A program made the translations under genes and the position numbers. Under the pieces are notes generated by a model that saw only the letters and a program-made list of their open reading frames with translations, did not search any database and had not been told where the DNA came from. Below, one piece after another: positions 17,199 to 24,266 of a stretch of DNA of 64,000 bases. The stretch is from Burkholderia sp. (GTDB lineage Bacteria > Pseudomonadota > Gammaproteobacteria > Burkholderiales > Burkholderiaceae). Position 1 is the first letter of the stretch; every line of letters starts with the position of its first letter. The DNA is taken from positions 62,001-126,000 of the forward strand of contig JAIRVP010000043.1 in NCBI GenBank assembly GCA_031253835.1. Direction: 5' to 3'.

Positions 17199-17486
17199 CT
17201 AGCGCGGCGCATGCTTGCCGATCACGACGCGCCACGGCCGCACGCGCCACGATTTCACGAGGCCGTTCTGCACGTACGGATCGGCGCGCGCGAACGATTC
17301 GGCCGCTTCCGGCGAATCGCCTTCGAATACGAGCACGGCCTGGTCGGCCGGATCCGCCAGCGCGCCGGCGAGCACGAGTTCGCCGCGCTCGGTCGCCGCT
17401 TGTGCGAGCGCCAGATGCTGCGCACGGAACGGTTCGCGCCGCGACAGGTAATCGTCGACGAGTTCGTAGATCAACTGGAAATGCAT
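17199..17486 (-). CDS. YciI-family protein
   Basis: A 95-residue single-domain protein of the YCII fold (dimeric alpha-beta barrel). The conserved opening YELVDDYLSRREPFRAQHL gives the active-site-like His at about residue 24. The family core GELVLAGALADP, then AESFARADPYVQNGLV with the Asp-Pro-Tyr typical of the family, follows. Members act as small dehalogenase-like or accessory enzymes; the substrate is unknown. It is convergent with corA, with only 13 bases between the two stops. Confidence 0.85.
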   Translation of the reverse strand: MHFQLIYELVDDYLSRREPFRAQHLALAQAATERGELVLAGALADPADQAVLVFEGDSPEAAESFARADPYVQNGLVKSWRVRPWRVVIGKHAPR

Positions 17487-17942
17487 GATCGCTCCCGGAG
17501 TGGGTGGGTGCCGCCGGATCGCGGGCGGCCGGCTCAGTATAGGGCAGCGTGCGGCCCTTGGCGGCGCGGTTTGCGCGGTGCCGCCGCAGACGTTCGCGTG
17601 TTGGACGGATTGAAAACGCACGAGCGCTTTCCGTTGATGTTTTCGTAGAAACGCAACTAACGGTCCAGCTTTGCCGCGCCCGCACATGGATGGGCGTATT
17701 CGCGCCACCTCAGGTGTTGCGCTGATTCGTCTGCAGGGAAAGAGGGGTGGCCAAGCGTATTCCGGGCCCGGATTTCACCTGCCGGCGACGGCGTGCGAGC
17801 CGCGCGAAAAGGGATCGGAACCGCGTGTCGGGCCGTCCGGGCGGGCGCCGCGTGACGGCGTTTCCATTGGCCGGAATGCGACCTATGCTGAACAAATCCG
17901 GAGCGAACTCCGTTCGCCCGATTCGCCCAGACGAGGTGTGCC
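17487..17942. other. Gap between yciI and ybaK, no gene
   Basis: 456 bases with no frame showing a plausible protein on either strand. It should contain the promoters of the divergent yciI and ybaK-like genes. I see no further structure. Confidence 0.5.
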
Positions 17943-18431
17943 ATGCCTGTATCAGCCACCCTGCAGGATTGCCTGCGCCAGAAGTCATCGCGGTATGAAG
18001 TCGTGTACCACCCCTATAGCCATACGAGCATGGAGACGGCCGCCGCCGCGCATATCCCCGGCGATCGCCTCGCGAAAACCGTGCTCCTCGAGGACGACGA
18101 GGGCTACGTCGCCGCCGTATTGCCGACGACGCACGCCGTGCGCCTGTCGGATCTCTGGGTGAAGACGGGACGCCATCTCGTGCTCGCCCGGGAGGTCGAG
18201 TTGCGCGAGCTGTTCAAGGATTGCGACATGGGCGCGCTGCCGCCGGTGTGCATGGCGTACGGGATGAAGACGTTCCTCGAGGAACGTCTCGCGCAGCAGC
18301 CGGAAGTCTATTTCGAGGCCGGCGACCACGAAGCGCTGATCCACATGATGCAGGACGAATTCCTGATGCTGATGGAGACGGCCGAGCGCGCGCATTTCTC
18401 GCACAAGATGCAGGGGATGATGCTGTCCTGA
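17943..18431 (+). CDS. YbaK/ProRS-associated aminoacyl-tRNA deacylase-like protein
   Basis: A 162-residue YbaK/EbsC-type domain, the fold that hydrolyses mischarged tRNAs such as Cys- or Ala-tRNAPro. Family segments are visible: a start-domain HTSMETAAAAHIPGDRLAKTVLLEDDEGYVAAVLP with the conserved Lys in the middle, and a GALPPVCMAYGMKTFLEE region equivalent to the PFG loop. Some members instead bind signal molecules, so editing activity is inferred. A GAGG motif precedes the ATG. It stands alone before a long AT-rich gap. Confidence 0.78.
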   Translation: MPVSATLQDCLRQKSSRYEVVYHPYSHTSMETAAAAHIPGDRLAKTVLLEDDEGYVAAVLPTTHAVRLSDLWVKTGRHLVLAREVELRELFKDCDMGALPPVCMAYGMKTFLEERLAQQPEVYFEAGDHEALIHMMQDEFLMLMETAERAHFSHKMQGMMLS

Positions 18432-19269
18432 TGGTGCGGCGAATGCGGTGACACGCAAGGGCGGCGCGCATGCGTGCGCGCCGATGAGGGGGGCGTGTGC
18501 CTGGTGATCTTGCGTTGTTCGAGTCGGTTAATTTGATATGCGAAGTGATTGCGTGATGGTTCGAGTGATTTTCCTCTCGTCTTTGTTCTGTCGGATTCCT
18601 GCTTATTTTTAGGTGGGTTGCTCGTGCCGTCGGCGTGTCGCTGCATGCGATGCCGGCGCGATTCCGCGCAGGTGACCAGGGGCGCCGGGCGACCGCTTCC
18701 CACGCCGGCGACGTGACGCGATACGTTCGGTCCGCTACCTCCAGGGCCGGTCATTTTGGTGCGGCGCGGGAAATACGCGAATATTTATGTCGGAAGGACT
18801 TAATATCCGGATTCGCATATATCCATACAAATCAATTACCGTTTTAATAATAAAAACTTTATTTGTGCTTACCGGAATATTATTTGAATAAACCCTCCAA
18901 ACTTTGTATTTGGACATCAAATAAAGTTTGACGACAAAATTTTTTCCTTGCTATCTTCTGCACCCAAGTGAACGGCGCCATTGACATCACCGCGTAACGA
19001 ACGGCGAATCGTCATACGAAACACGAGGTGGCGCCAGCTCAGCTGACAATTGCCTGACCGTGCGGGCGCGTGGGTTTCCGGTGTAAAGCCGGACCGCGCC
19101 GGCCGGAACGATTCCTTGAAAAAGAATGAATTGGAATTCGAATGCAATTCTTTCAATTCGGATTGCTAATTGAATTTGAAATGAAATTTTTGGGGTGATG
19201 CGGTGGCGATGCCGACCTGGCTGCGCTGCCGGCCGCAACCCGAAACTGGGCGAATCGCTTGGGGGATGG
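18432..19269. other. AT-rich leader before the TonB locus
   Basis: 838 bases without a supported gene. From about 18770 it becomes strikingly AT-rich for this genome. An exact 12-bp inverted repeat, AAACTTTATTTG (18854-18865) and CAAATAAAGTTT (18918-18929), flanks 52 bases. A GC-rich stem (GGCGCGCA, loop, TGCGCGCC at 18463-18482) follows the ybaK-like gene but has no T-run. The stretch after 19115 has several short GAATT/AATTC repeats. This is probably a control region for the downstream transport locus. Confidence 0.6.
18928..18957 (+). promoter_or_regulatory. Candidate sigma-70 promoter for the TonB locus
   Basis: TTGACG (18928-18933), an 18-base spacer and TATCTT (18952-18957) form a reasonable -35/-10 pair at the edge of the AT-rich patch. 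It would give a leader of about 300 bases before tonB. The 12-bp inverted repeat ending at 18929 overlaps the -35 box, so a regulator there would occlude it. Confidence 0.5.
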
Positions 19270-19977
19270 ATGGTGGGCATGAAAATCGAGGAACAACTGG
19301 CTACTTCGAACAGCGGACTGGCTACGCTGGGGCGTCCGCGAGAGTTCGGCAAGAAGCAGCAGAACCCGGTGCGCCGGTTCGGCGGCATCGGGATCGTTCT
19401 GGTGCTGCATGCCGTGCTGATCTACGCGCTGCTCAACGGCCTCGCGACGAAAGTCGTGCAGGTGATCCAGCATCCGATCGAAACCCGCATCATCGAGCCG
19501 GTCAAGCCGCCGCCGCCACCGCCGATGCCCGTGGTCAAACTTCCGCCGCCGAAATTCGCACCGCCGCCGCCGCCGTTCGTGCCGCCGCCGGAAGTGCAGG
19601 TGCAGGCGCCGCCGCAGGCGACGATCACGCACCAGTCGGCCCCGGTGCCGTCCGCGCCGGCCGTGCAGGCGCCGGTGGTGGCGCCGCCGGCGCCGTCCAA
19701 GCCTGTCAGCCATGACGTCGGGGTCGTCTGTCCGAATTCGGACACGCTGCGCGCGTCGATCCAGTATCCGAAGGAAGCACAGGAAAACAACATCACGGGC
19801 GACGTGACGATCGAGTTCGTCGTGGATGCGGAAGGGAACATCACGAACGAGCGGGTCGCGCAATCCGCGGATCCGATCCTCGATCGCGCCGCGTTCAACA
19901 CCGTGAAACGGTTCAAATGCGTCGCGCAGGGCCAGTCGGTGCGGGTCCAGGTGCCGTTCTCGTTCAATCTGAATTGA
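19270..19977 (+). CDS. tonB: TonB energy transducer
   Basis: A 235-residue TonB. The single N-terminal membrane helix (about residues 38-58) carries the conserved His (H47 in LVLHAVLIYALL). A proline-rich periplasmic stretch (VKPPPPPPMPVVKLPPPKF and following) spans about residues 76-115. The C-terminal TonB domain (IQYPKEAQENNITGDV, VVDAEGNI, AAFNTVKRFKC) ends at the stop. The start is the ATG with GGGGGA upstream; an ATG nine bases later is possible. With the ExbB and two ExbD genes that follow it couples the proton gradient to the outer-membrane receptor at 24267. Confidence 0.9.
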   Translation: MVGMKIEEQLATSNSGLATLGRPREFGKKQQNPVRRFGGIGIVLVLHAVLIYALLNGLATKVVQVIQHPIETRIIEPVKPPPPPPMPVVKLPPPKFAPPPPPFVPPPEVQVQAPPQATITHQSAPVPSAPAVQAPVVAPPAPSKPVSHDVGVVCPNSDTLRASIQYPKEAQENNITGDVTIEFVVDAEGNITNERVAQSADPILDRAAFNTVKRFKCVAQGQSVRVQVPFSFNLN

Positions 19978-20063
19978 TGCAGTGGGCGGCCCGGCGCGAG
20001 CCGGGTCGGGGAAAACCGTCTCGAACTTACGTATTAAGTTCAACGAAAGAACTGGAGTGGGGT

Positions 20064-20960
20064 ATGACGAAGCGTTCACTGGCCGCGCTGGCGGCAAGCA
20101 TGTTGATGTCCGTCGCCGTGGTCGACGGGTTCGTTGCGCCGCAGCTCGCCCATGCGCAGGCCAGCGGGGCGGCCGAACCATCGGCGCAGGCCGCGGCGCC
20201 GTCGGCCGCCCCGGTCGCCGTCGAGCCGGCGCCGCCGCCCGCGCCGGCCGCGACGGTCGCCGTCGAGAATCCGTACGGGCTCGGCGCGCTATGGAAGAAC
20301 GGCGACTTCGTCGCCCGTTTCGTGCTGATCCTGCTGGTGATCATGTCGATGGGAAGCTGGTACATCATGATCACGAAGTTCCTGGAGCAGCTGCGTGCGA
20401 ATCGTCGCGCGAAACTGGCCGACGCGCAGCTCTGGACCGCGCCTTCGCTGGCCGAGGGCGCCAGGCTGCTCGACGAGGCGTCGCCGTTCCGGTTCATCGC
20501 CGAAACCGCGATCGAAGCCGGCGAGCATCACGAGGACGCGCTGCTCGAAGCGGTCGACCGCAACACGTGGATCGACGTGTCGGTCGAGCGCTCGATCACG
20601 AACGTGTCGAACCGGATGCAGGACGGGCTCGCGTTTCTGGCCACGGTGGGCTCGACGGCCCCGTTCGTCGGGCTGTTCGGCACGGTCTGGGGGATCTATC
20701 ACGCGCTGACGGCGATCGGCATCGCGGGCCAGGCGTCGATCGACAAGGTCGCGGGCCCGGTGGGCGAGGCGCTCATCATGACCGCGATCGGCCTTGCCGT
20801 CGCGGTGCCCGCGGTGCTCGGCTACAACTTCCTGGTCCGGCGCAACAAGTCGGTGATGGAGCGGGTCCGCAACTTCGGCGCGCAACTGCACACGGTGCTG
20901 CTGGCCGGCAACCGGCGCCCGGTGCGTGCGCCGTCGCCGGCGGCGTCGCTCGCGAACTGA
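20064..20960 (+). CDS. exbB: ExbB proton-channel subunit with N-terminal extension
   Basis: A 298-residue ExbB/MotA/TolQ-family protein. A cleavable signal peptide (about 1-34, ending AHAQA) and an Ala/Pro-rich periplasmic segment precede the first core helix (FVLILLVIMSMGSWYIM). The conserved later helices include FLATVGSTAPFVGLFGTVWGIYHAL and ALIMTAIGLAVAVPAVLGYN. The N-terminal extension is typical of ExbB in Burkholderia and Xanthomonas. It begins after an 86-base gap from tonB and is followed 20 bases later by exbD. Confidence 0.92.
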   Translation: MTKRSLAALAASMLMSVAVVDGFVAPQLAHAQASGAAEPSAQAAAPSAAPVAVEPAPPPAPAATVAVENPYGLGALWKNGDFVARFVLILLVIMSMGSWYIMITKFLEQLRANRRAKLADAQLWTAPSLAEGARLLDEASPFRFIAETAIEAGEHHEDALLEAVDRNTWIDVSVERSITNVSNRMQDGLAFLATVGSTAPFVGLFGTVWGIYHALTAIGIAGQASIDKVAGPVGEALIMTAIGLAVAVPAVLGYNFLVRRNKSVMERVRNFGAQLHTVLLAGNRRPVRAPSPAASLAN

Positions 20961-20980
20961 CCGGCTGACGGAGGCGCGCG

Positions 20981-21403
20981 ATGGCCATGAACGTCGGGCA
21001 GGACGATAGCGACGAGGTGATCGCCAACATCAACACGACGCCGCTCGTCGACGTGATGCTGGTGTTGCTGATCATCTTCCTGATCACGATTCCGGTCGTG
21101 ACGCACACGATCCAGCTTCAGCTGCCGAAGGAGACGGTGCAGCCGCTGCAGACGACGCCGAAAAGCATCGAGATCGCGGTGAATCGCGACGGCGATTTCT
21201 TCTGGGGCGAGCAGCTGGTGGACGCGCCGACGCTGCTTGCGAAGCTGAAGGGCGTGTCGCAGCAGCAGCCGCAGCCGAGCGTCCACGTGCGGGGCGACCA
21301 GAACACGCGCTACGAGTTCATCGGCCGGGTGGTCACGATGTGCGAGCGCGCGGGAATCGCGAAGCTGTCATTCATTACGGAGCCGCCGGCACGCGGCGGT
21401 TAG
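20981..21403 (+). CDS. exbD: ExbD (first copy)
   Basis: A 140-residue ExbD/TolR-family protein. One N-terminal helix follows the conserved NINTTPLVDVMLVLLIIF, with the essential membrane Asp at D24. The rest is a periplasmic domain. With ExbB it forms the proton-driven motor that energises TonB. The ribosome-binding site is GGAGG. A second, divergent exbD follows after 78 bases. Confidence 0.93.
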   Translation: MAMNVGQDDSDEVIANINTTPLVDVMLVLLIIFLITIPVVTHTIQLQLPKETVQPLQTTPKSIEIAVNRDGDFFWGEQLVDAPTLLAKLKGVSQQQPQPSVHVRGDQNTRYEFIGRVVTMCERAGIAKLSFITEPPARGG

Positions 21404-21481
21404 GCGCCAACGCGGATCGACCGCAAAGCATGGGGTCGGCGTAAGCGCTCGGGCGCCGCCGCTGATCCACAGGAGTCGACG

Positions 21482-21913
21482 ATGGGGATGAACGTGCCTT
21501 CGGGCGGGAGCAATGCGGAACCGGAAGTGATGGTCGACATCAACACCACGCCGCTGATCGACGTGATGCTGGTGCTGCTCATCATGCTGATCATCACGAT
21601 TCCGATCCAGATGCATTCGGTGAAGATGGACCTGCCGGTCGGCAACCCGCCGCCGCCGGCCACGCCGCCGGAAGTCGTGCAGATCGACATCGACTTCGAC
21701 GGCACGACGACGTGGAACGGCGCGCCGGTGCCGGACCGTTCGGCACTCGAGGCGAAACTGACCCAGGTGGCGGCGGAACCCGTGCAGGCGGAGATCCACC
21801 TGCGACCGAACAAGCTGGTGCCGTACAAGGACGTGGCGGCCGTGCTGGCGTCCGCGCAACGCGTGGGCGCGACCAAGATCGGCCTGATCGGCAACGAGCA
21901 GTTCATGCAATGA
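21482..21913 (+). CDS. exbD: ExbD (second copy)
   Basis: A 143-residue second ExbD. The motif DINTTPLIDVMLVLLIML holds the membrane Asp at D27; the periplasmic half differs strongly from the first copy (a Pro-rich NPPPPATPPEVV near residue 57). Paired ExbDs occur in TonB systems of Xanthomonas and relatives, where one copy is needed only for particular receptors. It is preceded by AGGAG and followed 16 bases later by the TPR gene. Confidence 0.92.
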   Translation: MGMNVPSGGSNAEPEVMVDINTTPLIDVMLVLLIMLIITIPIQMHSVKMDLPVGNPPPPATPPEVVQIDIDFDGTTTWNGAPVPDRSALEAKLTQVAAEPVQAEIHLRPNKLVPYKDVAAVLASAQRVGATKIGLIGNEQFMQ

Positions 21914-21929
21914 CGAAACGGACGAGCCG

Positions 21930-23120
21930 ATGAACCAGCGACGATGGAAACGGATGTTGGCGGTGACGGCGCTCGGCGCGGCCTGCACGCTCGGCCGGCC
22001 GGCGTGGCCGGCGGACGCGCTGCGCCCGGACGTGGCGAAACCGCTCGCGGCGGCGCAGGAGCTGTACCGCGCGCACAAGTATCGCGACGCGCTCGCCAAG
22101 ATCGCCCAGGCGGCCGCCGTGCCCAACCGGACGCCATACGAAACGTACATGGTGGAAGAGATGCGCGGCGCGGCGGCGATGGCGGCAGGCGACACGGGCA
22201 CGGCCGCGCAGGCATACGAGACCGTGCTGAACTCGGGGCGGCTGTCGGGCGAGGACGAGCAGCGGACGACGGCCGCGCTGGCCGGCATCTACTTTCAGCA
22301 GAGGAACTACCCGCTGGCGATCCGGACCGCACAGCGCTACCTGAAGGCAGGCGGCACGGATCCTGAAATGCGCACGCTGCTCACGCAGTCGTATTACCTG
22401 TCGAACGATTGCGGGCCGATCGTGAGCCAGTTGAAGGCGAGCACCGATGCGCAGGCGAACGGCGGGCGTGCACCGGACGAGGGGCAGTTGCAGATGCTCG
22501 CGACGTGCGCGCAGAAAGTGAAGGACGGCAACGCGTATCGCGGGGCGCTCGGGCTGCTGGTGGCCTACCATCCGAGCCCCGCGTACTGGGACGAAATGAT
22601 CACGGCCATTCGCGGCATGCCCGGCTATCTGTCGTCGCTCGACCTCGACATCTACCGGTTGCGCCGCGCGACGGGATCGCTTGCGACGGCCGACGCGTAC
22701 ATGGAGATGACGCAGCTCGCGCTGGTTGCGGGGTCGCCCGCCGAAGGCAAGCAGGTGATCGACCAGGGGTTCGCGTCCGGCGTACTCGGCAAGGACGCGC
22801 AGGCGGACCGCGAGAAACGGCTGCAGGCGCTCGCCGCGAAGCGCGCGCAATCGGGTGGGGACGCCGCGACGCCGGCGACGCCGCTCGACACGGGCATGAA
22901 CCTCGTCTTTGCCGGCCATGCGCAGCAGGGGCTGCCGATGATGGAGCAGGCGATCGCGAAGGGCGGTCTCGACCATCCCGACGCGGCGCGGCTGCGGCTT
23001 GGCGAGGCGTACTACGTGGCCGGCCAGAAGGCGCACGCGGTCCAGGTGCTGCGCACGGTCAAGGGTACCGACGGATCCGGTGACCTGGCCAGGCTCTGGA
23101 CGGCGGTGGCTTCCCGGTAA
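21930..23120 (+). CDS. Exported tetratricopeptide-repeat protein
   Basis: A 396-residue protein with a signal peptide (about residues 1-28, ending AWPA). Helical TPR-like repeats follow, seen in AAQELYRAHKYRDALAKI, TAAQAYETVLNSGRLSGED, AGIYFQQRNYPLAIRTAQRYL and, near the C-terminus, LRLGEAYYVAGQKAHAVQVL. It is probably a periplasmic scaffold. It is placed directly after exbD and before the receptor. Similar TPR genes accompany dedicated TonB-ExbB-ExbD sets, so an accessory role in energising or assembling this transporter is likely. Confidence 0.8.
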   Translation: MNQRRWKRMLAVTALGAACTLGRPAWPADALRPDVAKPLAAAQELYRAHKYRDALAKIAQAAAVPNRTPYETYMVEEMRGAAAMAAGDTGTAAQAYETVLNSGRLSGEDEQRTTAALAGIYFQQRNYPLAIRTAQRYLKAGGTDPEMRTLLTQSYYLSNDCGPIVSQLKASTDAQANGGRAPDEGQLQMLATCAQKVKDGNAYRGALGLLVAYHPSPAYWDEMITAIRGMPGYLSSLDLDIYRLRRATGSLATADAYMEMTQLALVAGSPAEGKQVIDQGFASGVLGKDAQADREKRLQALAAKRAQSGGDAATPATPLDTGMNLVFAGHAQQGLPMMEQAIAKGGLDHPDAARLRLGEAYYVAGQKAHAVQVLRTVKGTDGSGDLARLWTAVASR

Positions 23121-23372
23121 CGCGCCGCCGCGAGCATTCCGGTGCATGACGATCAGGTCCGACGAGGAAAAGGGGCAGCCTTGTTAGTTAGTAAACCGAA
23201 TGAAATATGCGAGGCGTGTGCGGACAAGCCGCGACGGTGCCGTGCTGCGCCGCGCATGGCCCGCATGCGGCTGCCACGCGCGAACGGGTATCGCGCCGGT
23301 CCGTACGCATCGTTGCATCGGACAAGGGTCGCCGACATCAAACCGATTTCGACTGCGAGGCTCAGTTCTTCC

Positions 23373-23948
23373 ATGGTTGTGCCCCCTGATGAGTCGGTGC
23401 TCGTCGCCGTGTCGCTAGGCAACAAGATCCGCGCGCTGCGCCAGCGCCTGAAGCTCACGCTCGACGAAACGGCCGGCATCGCCGGCATTTCGAAGCCGTT
23501 CCTGTCGCAGGTCGAACGCGGGCGGGCAACGCCGTCGATCACGTCGCTGGTGCGGATCGCGAAGGCGCTGGGCGTGACGATGCAGTACTTCATCGACACG
23601 CCGACGGAAGCGCGCTCGGTGTGTCGCGGCAACGCGCTGCAGTATTTCCAGTTCGCGAATTCGGCGAGCCTGTTCGCCCGGCTGACGAACCTGGTCGATG
23701 GCCGCAAGCTCGACGCGATCCTCGTCCGGATACCCGCGGGGCAGCTGTCGTCCGAGATGACCACGCATGCGGGCGAGGAGTTCGTCTACGTGATGCGCGG
23801 GCAGGTCGCGCTGACACTCGAGGACTGCACGTTCACGCTGAACGAGGGCGATACCGCGCATTACGAGTCGACGATGCCGCATGCGTGGCGCAACACGGCC
23901 GACGAAGAGGCGGTGATCGTCTGGGTCGGCACGCCGAGGCTGTTCTAG
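23373..23948 (+). CDS. XRE-family regulator with C-terminal cupin domain
   Basis: A 191-residue regulator. The N-terminal XRE HTH spans about residues 15-70 (LGNKIRALRQRLKLTLDET, then ISKPFLSQVERGRATPSITSLVRIAKALG). The C-terminal cupin spans about 110-188 (HAGEEFVYVMRGQ, LNEGDTAHYESTMPHAWRN). Such regulators bind a small ligand and typically control uptake or catabolic genes nearby. It lies between the TonB machinery and the receptor, so it probably governs the locus. The start is uncertain: the ATG at 23373 has a poor ribosome-binding site and the frame is open upstream. Confidence 0.8.
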   Translation: MVVPPDESVLVAVSLGNKIRALRQRLKLTLDETAGIAGISKPFLSQVERGRATPSITSLVRIAKALGVTMQYFIDTPTEARSVCRGNALQYFQFANSASLFARLTNLVDGRKLDAILVRIPAGQLSSEMTTHAGEEFVYVMRGQVALTLEDCTFTLNEGDTAHYESTMPHAWRNTADEEAVIVWVGTPRLF

Positions 23949-24266
23949 CGGCGGCGGCCGCGCTTCGGGCCGCGACGCAGGAGAAGTACCCGATCGAACG
24001 AAAGGCCGGCAGCACGAACCGCCATCCGTCGAATCGGGAGGAAGCAGGCAGTGCGCTCAATGTAGGTAATTAGTATGACGAATCAAAATCAGAAAAAGCG
24101 GTCGTGCTGAATGGCGCTGGTGCCCCGAGGCCGATCCGTTCGCGTCACGGCAGTCGAAAGAGTGGCAATCGCGGGTTCCGGTACACGGGCACCCAGGACG
24201 CGCAAGGAATCCACAAGATTCCGGCGCACGGCAGGTGGGGTCTTACTACGAGCGAGAGGGAACAAG
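23949..24266. other. Gap before the receptor gene, no gene
   Basis: 318 bases without a supported coding frame. The stretch GGTAATTAGTATGACGAAT near 24065 is AT-rich and may belong to a receptor promoter, but I see no clear -35/-10 pair. Confidence 0.4.

Noticed and set aside
18463-18482. GC stem after the ybaK-like gene as an intrinsic terminator
   Set aside because: The stem is good but followed by GATGAGGGGG, with no T-run. I left it as a hairpin noted in the gap entry.
19071-19110. Leader sequence GGTGTAAAGCCGGACC resembling part of a cobalamin riboswitch core
   Set aside because: The flanking conserved elements and a downstream B12 box are missing. The match is limited to one short GC stem, and the receptor is not BtuB-like.
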